Assembly (NCBI GenBank): GCA_946611525.1
Contig: CAMODS010000019.1
Location: 1 to 12,774, forward strand
DNA length: 12,774 bases
Direction: 5' to 3'
DNA from: an uncultured Lachnospiraceae bacterium
GTDB taxonomy: Bacteria; Bacillota; Clostridia; Lachnospirales; Lachnospiraceae
Numbering within the stretch: the stretch's first letter is position 1; the number at the start of each line of letters is the position of its first letter. The position numbers and the translations under genes were made by a program. The notes under the pieces were generated by a model. The model made no database searches, was not told the origin of the DNA, and was given only the letters and a program-made list of their open reading frames with translations. Positions 7,384 to 12,774 of the stretch are shown one piece after another.

Positions 7384-7414
7384 TTGACATCTGTAAAATT
7401 CGGTGTATTATAAT
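7384..7414 (+). promoter_or_regulatory. Sigma-70-type promoter of the sulfoglycolysis operon
   Basis: A perfect TTGACA lies at 7384-7389. Two -10 candidates overlap: TATTAT at 7406-7411 (16-base spacer) and the consensus TATAAT at 7409-7414 (19-base spacer). The perfect palindrome begins 2 bases after, so transcription would start inside the operator. Confidence 0.8.
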
Positions 7415-7415
7415 G

Positions 7416-7438
7416 ATTGATTAAAAGGTTTAATCAAT
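7416..7438. promoter_or_regulatory. Perfect palindromic operator of the sulfoglycolysis operon
   Basis: ATTGATTAAA (7416-7425) and TTTAATCAAT (7429-7438) are exact inverted repeats around AGG. Size, spacing and sequence match the operator before the transporter gene. It covers the predicted start point immediately downstream of the -10 box, typical of a simple repressor site. No third copy was seen before the sulfoquinovosidase, the ROK gene, the transaldolase gene or the crotonase gene. Confidence 0.8.
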
Positions 7439-7467
7439 TGAGTTTTTAAGAAAAAGGAGAAATTGCT

Positions 7468-8328
7468 ATGAAGATTGGATTTATCGGACTTGGTATCATG
7501 GGTGAGTCAATGTGTGAGAACATCGTAAAGAAGCATGACGATACAGTTTATGCTTTTGACTTTGTGAAAGAAAAGGTTGATCTCTTGGAGTCAAAGGGCG
7601 CAGTTGGATGTGCAGATTCCGTTGAGCTTGCTAAGAACTCTGACGTGATCATTTCCATGGTTCCCAAGAGCGAGCATTCCATGAGCGTATACAAAGGTAT
7701 CCTCGATGTTTTGGATGACAGCAAGTTCTGCATCGACATGAGCACCATCGACCCTTCCGTATCAGTGGAGATCTCAGAGATGGTAAAAAAGACAGGCGCT
7801 CATTTCATAGATGCTCCCGTGGTAAAGTCCAAGCCCGCTGCTATTGCCGGAAAGCTTGGTATCTATGTAGGCGGTAGCGAGGAGGACTATAAAAAGGCAG
7901 AGCCCATCCTTCGTTACATGGGAGAGAATGTTATCCGCATGGGTGACAACGGCAAGGGCCTGGTCATGAAGATCTGCCACAACGCACTGGTATCACAGAT
8001 CCAGAACGGTGTAAATGAGACATCTACTCTGGCAGCTGCAAACGGAATCGATATCCTTACATATGCTGAGGCTATATCCTACGGCGGAGCAGGAAACTGG
8101 TACCTTGATTCCAAGAAGGATGTTCTTTCAAAAGAGGACTATACTACTGCATTTTCCATCGAGAACGAGCACAAGGATGTACATATCTGCATGAAGCTTG
8201 CCGAGGAGTGCGGCGTGGATATGCCCGGCGAAGAAAATGCGGTCCGTGTTTACGACAAGGCACTTGAGATGGGACTCGGCAAAGAAGACTTCTGCGCAAC
8301 CATAAAGGTAGTTCGTGAAGGGAGATAA
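7468..8328 (+). CDS. 3-Sulfolactaldehyde reductase (beta-hydroxyacid dehydrogenase family, YihU-like)
   Basis: Predicted to reduce 3-sulfolactaldehyde to 2,3-dihydroxypropanesulfonate with NADH, the redox-balancing last step of fermentative sulfoglycolysis. The 286 residues fit the 3-hydroxyisobutyrate dehydrogenase family. The Rossmann dinucleotide motif GFIGLGIMG is at 4-12, the DMSTIDP substrate loop near 90-96, and the catalytic lysine is K168 in GKGLVMKICHN. The substrate loop DAPVVKSKPAAIAG (115-128) differs from the common DAPVSGG form; K120 falls where YihU has the sulfonate-contacting arginine of its GRTS motif, by my alignment from memory. It is the first gene of the operon, with AAGGAG at 7454-7459. 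Codons look biased towards AAG and C- or T-ending forms, as in highly expressed genes. The substrate is assigned from context; the dehydrogenase family is certain. Confidence 0.85.
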   Translation: MKIGFIGLGIMGESMCENIVKKHDDTVYAFDFVKEKVDLLESKGAVGCADSVELAKNSDVIISMVPKSEHSMSVYKGILDVLDDSKFCIDMSTIDPSVSVEISEMVKKTGAHFIDAPVVKSKPAAIAGKLGIYVGGSEEDYKKAEPILRYMGENVIRMGDNGKGLVMKICHNALVSQIQNGVNETSTLAAANGIDILTYAEAISYGGAGNWYLDSKKDVLSKEDYTTAFSIENEHKDVHICMKLAEECGVDMPGEENAVRVYDKALEMGLGKEDFCATIKVVREGR

Positions 8329-8330
8329 GT

Positions 8331-9671
8331 ATGAGATTTCAGGTAGTTTATGTGCCCATTGGTGTGGGTACCTATGAGATGGTGTCCGCTCACGAGTCTT
8401 TTGACAGCTCAACAAAGCTTTTAAAGTCAATAGATGAGAGTATCATTGTTCCCGATGACATATTGTTAACGGTTGATGCGGTTGGTGAGTTTTTGGATGA
8501 CAAGGATCCCGATCTGGTGATCCTTCAGAACATTACTTTTGCAAACGCTGCCTATGCCAGCGAGGTGTTAAGACGTTTTGATTCCCCCATACTGCTTTGG
8601 ACCATACGTGAGCCCATAATAGATGGTACCCGACTCAGAAGTAATTCGCTGACCGGCGCATACTCCGCTGCCAATGCTATCTGCGCTTTCAGGGGCGAGG
8701 GTAATTTTGAGCATGTGTTCGGCGCGGCAGATGAGGATACTACAAAGACACAGATCGCGGCCACCATTGCTGCGGCAAAGGTTAAAAAGCAGCTTACCGA
8801 GCTCAAGATGTCCTCTATTGGTCATACGCCCCAGGGCTTTGGCTTCGGCAGGGCACTTGATGCGGAGATGCTGTCAAGCTTTGGCGTCCGCCTTGAGTCC
8901 ATAGAGGCCAGAGAGCTTATCAACAGAGCAAAGGGCTACACTGATGAAGAGTGTGAGGCAGATCTTGCCGAGGCGAAGGAAAAGGTAGTCGGTTTAGATG
9001 CCATGCCCGAGCAGAATATCAAAGATTTTGCAAGACTTTACAAGGCATACAAGGGATATGTAGAGGAAAATGGTATCGGTGCCATTTCGTCACGCTGCTG
9101 GCCTGATTTCTTTACCGAGTTCGGTACTCCGGTCTGCATGGTGCTTTCTCTTTTAAATGCTGTAAATGTTCCTGCCAGCTGTGAGGCTGATGCATACGGA
9201 GCACTTTCTATGTATATCGGCACTGCATTTACGAATATGGCTACGTTCTTCGGTGATCCGGTATCCATGGATGAAAAGGAAAATACCATCACGCTTTGGC
9301 ACTGTGGTATGGCTGCCTGCAACCTGGCCAGAAAGGATACGGGTGCATGTGTCGGCGTACACCCTAACAGAAAGATCGGACCTGTAATGGACTTTGGATG
9401 CGAGGCGTCAAAGGAGGCGACCATCTTCAGGATAGGGCGTACCCCCGAGGGGACATTCCGTTTCTTTATCGCTGAGGGAGAGGTTTTGGACAAACCCAAG
9501 CAGTTTAACGGTGCCTCCATCGTGGTGAAGACGGATGACAGCGCAGAAAAGATCGTAAAGGAGACCATCAGATCAGGCTGGGAGCCTCACTATGTTGTCA
9601 TTTATAAAAAGATCGCTGCAGAACTTGAAAAGCTTGCAAATATGCTTGGCATGGAAGTGGTAAGATATTGA
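8331..9671 (+). CDS. sftI: Sulfoquinovose isomerase (L-fucose/L-arabinose isomerase-like fold, SftI/SqvD type)
   Basis: Predicted metal-dependent aldose-ketose isomerase converting sulfoquinovose to 6-deoxy-6-sulfofructose. The 446-residue sequence resembles the L-fucose isomerase-like superfamily: a mixed N-terminal region (about 1-190) and a C-terminal catalytic part with SSRCWPDFF (253-261), CEADAYGALSM (284-294), FFGDP (306-310) and GWEPHYVV (416-423). E285 and D309 are 24 residues apart, the same spacing as the metal ligands E337 and D361 of E. coli FucI; H420 may be the third ligand. It starts 2 bases after the reductase stop, with AAGGGAGA at 8318-8325, so the genes are tightly coupled. 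Fucose isomerase itself is unlikely: the protein is much shorter than FucI (591), and no fuculose kinase or aldolase is nearby. The substrate is inferred from the cluster. Confidence 0.8.
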   Translation: MRFQVVYVPIGVGTYEMVSAHESFDSSTKLLKSIDESIIVPDDILLTVDAVGEFLDDKDPDLVILQNITFANAAYASEVLRRFDSPILLWTIREPIIDGTRLRSNSLTGAYSAANAICAFRGEGNFEHVFGAADEDTTKTQIAATIAAAKVKKQLTELKMSSIGHTPQGFGFGRALDAEMLSSFGVRLESIEARELINRAKGYTDEECEADLAEAKEKVVGLDAMPEQNIKDFARLYKAYKGYVEENGIGAISSRCWPDFFTEFGTPVCMVLSLLNAVNVPASCEADAYGALSMYIGTAFTNMATFFGDPVSMDEKENTITLWHCGMAACNLARKDTGACVGVHPNRKIGPVMDFGCEASKEATIFRIGRTPEGTFRFFIAEGEVLDKPKQFNGASIVVKTDDSAEKIVKETIRSGWEPHYVVIYKKIAAELEKLANMLGMEVVRY

Positions 9672-9692
9672 TAGAAATTGATGTAAAGTTGT

Positions 9693-10844
9693 ATGAAAAA
9701 ATACCAGGGGATGAACCTCGAAAATGTAAAAAACAGTAATCAGTCTGCGGTGCTTCGGCTCCTGCACAACAAGGGCGCAATGTCACGCAAGGATATTGCT
9801 GAGGCAGTTGGGCTTACGGCTGCCTCAGTCACCCTGATATGTAACGAGCTTCTTGAAAAAAACATAATCTCTGAGCTGGGAGAAGTGGCCGGGGAAAAGC
9901 GCGCCGGAAGGAAAAAGATACTTGTTGACATAAACCCGGAATACAAAAAGGCAATGTGTATAGCCATTGAGATGGATGTGACCTATCTTTCGGTGACTGA
10001 CATGAAAGGCAGGATCATTTCCACCATGGAGTTTGAAACCGTCAGTGATGATCCGGAGGGATATTTAAAAAAGGTTTCGGATGCTGCGGCCAGACTGCTT
10101 TGGGAATGTGATGTTTCAAAGGACAGGCTTTTGGGAGTAGGGGTTACCGTCCCCGGTAAGGTGGATCCCAAGCTTGGGGTAAGCCTTGGAACGAACAATA
10201 TCTGGGGCAGGGCGCTTCCTGTGGGAGATATCATCGGAGACAGTCTGGGAACGGAGGTCATGGTTGAAAACAACTTGAAATCCTCTGCCCAATATGAGAT
10301 ACTGTTTGGGCATGGAAGGTCTGAGAGAAACATCTTTTTGCTGAAATGGGGTCCCGGAGTGGGCTCATCCATGATCATGGACGGACAGATCTACAATGGC
10401 GCCAACAATGCCGCCGGAGAGATCGGACACATGACTTTGGGAAAAAACGGCCGGGTTTGCAGCTGCGGTCGCAGGGGATGCCTTGAAGCCTATATTTCCA
10501 CACACGCCATTTTGGATGATGTAAAGCTTATGTTAGGAGATGCCTCCCGATACAAGGCGGATCTTTCACTTCTATCAGGGGATGAGGTGAAAAGCCTTAT
10601 GGATGAAAAGATGGACCGGATGGCCATCTCTCTTCGCAACTCCATGAGCCTTATCGATCCCGACCGGGTGGTGGCTTTGGGATACATGTTTGATCTGCCG
10701 GGGATGTTTGACAGGTTTAAGGATATTTACAAAAGCTACGACACTACCATGGCGGATGATTTTATTGTCAAGTCGGAACTTGGCACCAAGGGCGGACATA
10801 TTGAACCGCTTGCGATGCTTTTAAATGATTTTTTAAGTTATTAA
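9693..10844 (+). CDS. ROK-family transcriptional repressor with degenerate kinase site
   Basis: N-terminal winged helix-turn-helix (about 15-70, with NQSAVLRLLHNKGAMSRKDIAEAVG) joined to a ROK sugar-binding domain (about 85-383), as in NagC, Mlc and XylR. The zinc site is complete: H246 (GEIGHMTLG) with C256, C258 and C263 of CSCGRRGC. E244, H246 and E265, which contact sugar in the family, are present. Kinase activity should be absent: the N-terminal phosphate loop is AIEMDVTYLSV rather than a DxGGT form, and the catalytic Asp of the usual ENDAN motif is Asn (VENNLKSS, N194). It likely senses SQ, SF or a related metabolite and binds the two palindromes at 5819-5843 and 7416-7438. The start is uncertain: ATG 9693 and ATG 9711 are both in frame and neither has a good Shine-Dalgarno, suggesting low expression. 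It lies inside the operon, allowing autoregulation. Confidence 0.86.
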   Translation: MKKYQGMNLENVKNSNQSAVLRLLHNKGAMSRKDIAEAVGLTAASVTLICNELLEKNIISELGEVAGEKRAGRKKILVDINPEYKKAMCIAIEMDVTYLSVTDMKGRIISTMEFETVSDDPEGYLKKVSDAAARLLWECDVSKDRLLGVGVTVPGKVDPKLGVSLGTNNIWGRALPVGDIIGDSLGTEVMVENNLKSSAQYEILFGHGRSERNIFLLKWGPGVGSSMIMDGQIYNGANNAAGEIGHMTLGKNGRVCSCGRRGCLEAYISTHAILDDVKLMLGDASRYKADLSLLSGDEVKSLMDEKMDRMAISLRNSMSLIDPDRVVALGYMFDLPGMFDRFKDIYKSYDTTMADDFIVKSELGTKGGHIEPLAMLLNDFLSY

Positions 10845-10860
10845 CTTAGGAGGTAGTGAA

Positions 10861-11547
10861 ATGAAGTATTTTTTGGACAGCGCTAAAATGGACGAGATCA
10901 AAGAGGCATATGAGACCTTTGGTATTGACGGAGTTACCACAAACCCCAAGCATATTCAGAACTCAGGCAAGCCCTTTTTGACAGCTGTACAGGACATGGC
11001 TGACTGGGCAAAGGAGCAGGGCTTCAAGGATTACAATGATTTCCCTATCTCTGTTGAGGTTAATCCCCACCTTGAGACTGCTGAAGAGATCATGAAGATG
11101 GCTCGTGAGCTTCACGCCATTTCTCCCTGCTTTGTTATAAAGATCCCTTGCATCCCCGGTGGTGTAGAGGCTGCCAGAAAGCTCGAGAAGGAGGGCATCC
11201 GTACAAACCTTACTCTGGTATTTTCTCCCGCACAGGCTATCTGGGCCGGAAAGTTTGGTTGCAAGTTTGTTTCCCCCTTCATCGGCTGGAAAGAGTCCAA
11301 TGGTGAGGATTGCAGACAGTACATTCAGGACATCGTTGATATATATGCTAACTTTGACTGGCTTAGAGAGACAGAGATCATCTGTGCAGCTATCCGTACA
11401 CCCAAGCAGTTTGTAGATTGCGCTGCAGCAGGTGCTGACATTGTTACTGCAGGTCTTGCAGTTTACAAGGATGCCATTGCTCATCCTTACACTGACATGG
11501 GCATGGGCAGATTTACCGCTGCATGGGATGCTACAGCAGGAAACTAA
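10861..11547 (+). CDS. sftT: 6-Deoxy-6-sulfofructose transaldolase (small TalC/FSA-type fold)
   Basis: Predicted class I transaldolase that splits 6-deoxy-6-sulfofructose to sulfolactaldehyde and passes the dihydroxyacetone unit to glyceraldehyde-3-phosphate, making fructose-6-phosphate. The 228 residues match the small transaldolase/fructose-6-phosphate aldolase size (about 215-220). Motifs in order: FLDSA with D6, GVTTNP with N28, the Schiff-base lysine K94 in FVIKIPC, TNLTLVFSPAQA (115-126), KFVSPFIG (135-142), CAAIRTP with R179, and ADIVTAGL. After SPFIG the usual R-x-D-D is replaced by WKESNG, an altered site where ordinary family members bind phosphate. A strong AGGAGGT at 10848-10854 and a high-expression codon style contrast with the weak site of the preceding regulator gene. 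A plain fructose-6-phosphate aldolase is the alternative; the cluster argues against it. Confidence 0.87.
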   Translation: MKYFLDSAKMDEIKEAYETFGIDGVTTNPKHIQNSGKPFLTAVQDMADWAKEQGFKDYNDFPISVEVNPHLETAEEIMKMARELHAISPCFVIKIPCIPGGVEAARKLEKEGIRTNLTLVFSPAQAIWAGKFGCKFVSPFIGWKESNGEDCRQYIQDIVDIYANFDWLRETEIICAAIRTPKQFVDCAAAGADIVTAGLAVYKDAIAHPYTDMGMGRFTAAWDATAGN

Positions 11548-11560
11548 GAATAATATAAAA

Positions 11561-11591
11561 GGGAGGCAGGGGACTCATCCCCTGTCTCTTT
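11561..11591 (+). terminator. Intercistronic hairpin, possible attenuator
   Basis: GGGAGGCAGGGGA (11561-11573) pairs with TCCCCTGTCTCTT (11578-11590) around a CTCA loop; the inner ten pairs contain only one wobble. The following U-tract is short and interrupted (TCTTTAG), so partial termination or processing is more likely than a full stop. It lies between the transaldolase and DUF4867 genes. Confidence 0.55.
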
Positions 11592-11619
11592 AGTATAAAA
11601 AGAGAAGGAGGAGGTTTAC

Positions 11620-12336
11620 GTGACCACAGAACAAGAGGCGCTTTTAAAGCACTTAAATGATGTCAATGATGTGACCATCTATTCCGTTTGGGACAAGGAG
11701 TTTGCCACCTATGGCAGAGTACTTACGGGGGCTGATTTTTCTGAAGCTATCCGTTATATGGTGCAATACACGGATATCCCGGCTGAAGGCAATATATACG
11801 TTCCTTCAGATGAGAGGATGGAGCAACAGGCCATAGGACAGTACCTTAAGGATGTAGTATATGGTGGCATGCCTATCCAGATAGGATATTGTAATGGCAA
11901 AAATTCCAATTTCTCTGCTTTCGAATATCACAAAGGCAGTGAGATCAATGTTGCCTGCTGTGACATGATGCTGTCACTGGGGCATCTGTGGGATGTCAGG
12001 GACAATACCTACGACAATGATGATGCGCAGGTTTTCTTTGTACCTGAGGGCACAGCTGTTGTGATGTACGAGACCACACTGCACTTTGCTCCCCTGAAGG
12101 TTTCGGACGAGGGCTTTAGAGGCATAGTTGTCCTGCCAAGGGATACCAACACACCTCTGGAAAAGGCTCCTGAAACCTGCAGCTGTGGAGATGCCGGTGT
12201 TGTGGGTGAGGATCCGGAGAAAAAACTTTTGCTCCAGAAAAACAAGTGGGTCATCGCCCATCCGGACAGTAATATCGCTAAAAATGACGGTGCATATACC
12301 GGGATCAAGGGAGCGGACAAGGTGATCCGTTACTAA
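11620..12336 (+). CDS. sftX: DUF4867/cupin-like protein of sulfoglycolysis clusters (SftX-like)
   Basis: A 238-residue soluble protein that I recall as the DUF4867 member found with SF transaldolase in Firmicutes SQ clusters; its function is not established. Middle residues look cupin-like: FEYHKGSE (101-108, H104 and E108), a glycine-rich turn at LSLG (118-121), then VFFVPEGTAVVMYETTLHFAP (138-158, H155), a possible metal site. A cysteine-bearing CSCG occurs at 187-190. It starts with GTG, supported by AAGGAGGAGG at 11605-11614; the next in-frame methionine (residue 47) would remove conserved-looking sequence. It is the last gene of the operon, after a hairpin and before a terminator. Epimerase, mutarotase or lactonase-like roles on SQ would be plausible for a cupin fold, but that is a guess. 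The family name is from memory and should be treated as probable. Confidence 0.75.
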   Translation: MTTEQEALLKHLNDVNDVTIYSVWDKEFATYGRVLTGADFSEAIRYMVQYTDIPAEGNIYVPSDERMEQQAIGQYLKDVVYGGMPIQIGYCNGKNSNFSAFEYHKGSEINVACCDMMLSLGHLWDVRDNTYDNDDAQVFFVPEGTAVVMYETTLHFAPLKVSDEGFRGIVVLPRDTNTPLEKAPETCSCGDAGVVGEDPEKKLLLQKNKWVIAHPDSNIAKNDGAYTGIKGADKVIRY

Positions 12337-12355
12337 AGTTTGGTTACTAAAGTTT
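12330..12355 (+). repeat. Tandem 12-bp direct repeat across the stop codon
   Basis: TTACTAAAGTTT occurs at 12330-12341 and again at 12344-12355, separated by GG (14-base period). The first copy contains the final Tyr codon and stop of the DUF4867 gene. It probably arose by slippage. Confidence 0.7.
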
Positions 12356-12360
12356 ACAGA

Positions 12361-12391
12361 CAGGGCGGCTTGATCGGCTGCCTTGTTTTTT
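12361..12391 (+). terminator. Rho-independent terminator of the sulfoglycolysis operon
   Basis: CAGGGCGGC (12361-12369) pairs with GCTGCCTTG (12377-12385) with two wobbles and a 7-base loop, followed by six T residues (12386-12391) and a second T run at 12397-12402. It lies 24 bases after the DUF4867 stop. Confidence 0.82.
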
Positions 12392-12392
12392 G

Positions 12393-12421
12393 TTGCTTTT
12401 TTAACAAGAATACAGTATCAT
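12393..12421 (+). promoter_or_regulatory. Possible promoter of the crotonase gene
   Basis: TTGCTT at 12393-12398 and TATCAT at 12416-12421 are 17 bases apart, directly behind the operon terminator. Both boxes are imperfect. The SQ-operator palindrome is absent here, so this gene is probably outside the SQ regulon. Confidence 0.35.
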
Positions 12422-12483
12422 TTAGATTGGTTTAGAGTGAGCCGGATGGCTTTCAAATAACATGTTTTTAAGGAGGGTTTAAA

Positions 12484-12774
12484 ATGGCAGATTTTAAGAA
12501 TCTTAAGCTTGAGGTAGCAGATGAGATCGCGAGACTTACAATTTCACGTCCCGCAGCTTTAAACGCACTTAATTCCGAGACACTTGAGGAGCTTACCGTA
12601 GCACTTGATGAGATCGAGGCAAGGGATGACGTTAAGGTCGTTATACTAACCGGTGGTCCAGACAAAAAGGACAATCCTTACAAGTCATTTGTGGCAGGTG
12701 CAGACATCTCCGAAATGGTAAACTTCACTGCTCCCGAGGCTCGTGCCTTTGGTATCAAGGCTTCAAAGCCTTTC
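12484..12774 (+). CDS. crt: Enoyl-CoA hydratase/crotonase (3-hydroxybutyryl-CoA dehydratase), 3' end cut by the window
   Basis: The first 97 codons of a crotonase-fold enzyme, with the frame open to the end of the window. The start MADFKNLKLEV, then LTISRPAALNALN (18-30), DDVKVVILTGG, and the oxyanion-hole region FVAGADISEM are classic for short-chain enoyl-CoA hydratases. In Clostridia the closest role is crotonyl-CoA formation in butyrate synthesis, but the substrate and the second glutamate of the active site lie outside the window. Residues GPDKKDNPYK make a short insertion before FVAGAD compared with common crotonases. AAGGAGGG at 12470-12477, 6 bases before the ATG, is a strong ribosome binding site and suggests high expression. 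It probably begins a separate fermentation operon. Confidence 0.9.
   Translation, partial: MADFKNLKLEVADEIARLTISRPAALNALNSETLEELTVALDEIEARDDVKVVILTGGPDKKDNPYKSFVAGADISEMVNFTAPEARAFGIKASKPF

Noticed and set aside
9038..9568. Minus-strand 176-codon frame inside the isomerase gene
   Set aside because: Antisense to a supported gene, with no homology I recognise and no start signals.
9693..10844. ROK protein as a glucokinase or fructokinase
   Set aside because: The catalytic Asp is Asn and the phosphate-binding loop is not conserved, while a DNA-binding N-terminus is present.
8331..11547. L-fucose utilisation cluster (fucose-type isomerase plus aldolase)
   Set aside because: No fuculokinase or class II fuculose-phosphate aldolase is present, the isomerase is far shorter than FucI, and the neighbours are a sulfoquinovosidase and a YihU-like reductase.
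1..12774. CRISPR arrays, tRNA/rRNA genes, insertion sequences, phage or toxin-antitoxin genes
   Set aside because: No regularly spaced repeats, RNA gene signatures, transposase motifs or related proteins were seen.

Overview
The window looks like a chromosomal segment of an anaerobic, low-to-mid GC Firmicute, most likely a Lachnospiraceae-type gut Clostridium (Agathobacter/Roseburia/Butyrivibrio relatives). The reasons are strong AGGAGG-type ribosome binding sites, TTGACA/TATAAT-type promoters, the long (334-residue) form of serine acetyltransferase, a butyrate-type crotonase gene, and a ROK repressor inside a sugar operon. This placement is inferred from gene content and style, not from a database match. 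All recognised genes are on the + strand.

Layout. 1-1380: the end of a receiver-domain (response regulator or hybrid kinase) gene, then a serine O-acetyltransferase. 1381-1503: an AT-rich spacer with three back-to-back hairpins. 1504-2682: bifunctional CoaBC of coenzyme A synthesis. 2698-2726: a copy of a widespread interspersed palindrome. 2737-5691: an unidentified polytopic membrane protein, 18 bases upstream of a family GH31 sulfoquinovosidase, closed by a strong terminator. 5692-7292: a promoter with an overlapping palindromic operator, driving a DASS/SLC13-family transporter. 7293-12336: a second promoter with a near-identical operator, then an apparent five-gene operon: sulfolactaldehyde reductase, fucose-isomerase-like sulfoquinovose isomerase, ROK regulator, small transaldolase, and a DUF4867/cupin-like protein, closed by a terminator. 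12484-12774: the beginning of a crotonase gene that runs off the end.

How the genes work together. Positions 3703-12336 read as a sulfoglycolytic transaldolase (SFT) gene cluster. An anionic sulfosugar or its glycoside is imported (transporter). The cytoplasmic GH31 enzyme releases sulfoquinovose (SQ). The isomerase makes 6-deoxy-6-sulfofructose (SF). The transaldolase moves the three-carbon dihydroxyacetone unit of SF to glyceraldehyde-3-phosphate, giving fructose-6-phosphate for glycolysis plus 3-sulfolactaldehyde (SLA). The reductase turns SLA into 2,3-dihydroxypropanesulfonate (DHPS), which regenerates NAD+ and is excreted. The ROK protein has lost kinase residues but kept sugar- and zinc-binding ones, so it is the natural candidate repressor for the two matching operators. 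SFT sulfoglycolysis itself is already described in gut and soil Firmicutes.

The less explained parts are: the apparent replacement of the sulfonate-binding arginine of the sulfoquinovosidase by glutamine; a DASS transporter with an altered signature as the only transporter of the cluster; the DUF4867 protein with no settled function; an unidentified membrane protein tied to the sulfoquinovosidase; and the paired operators.
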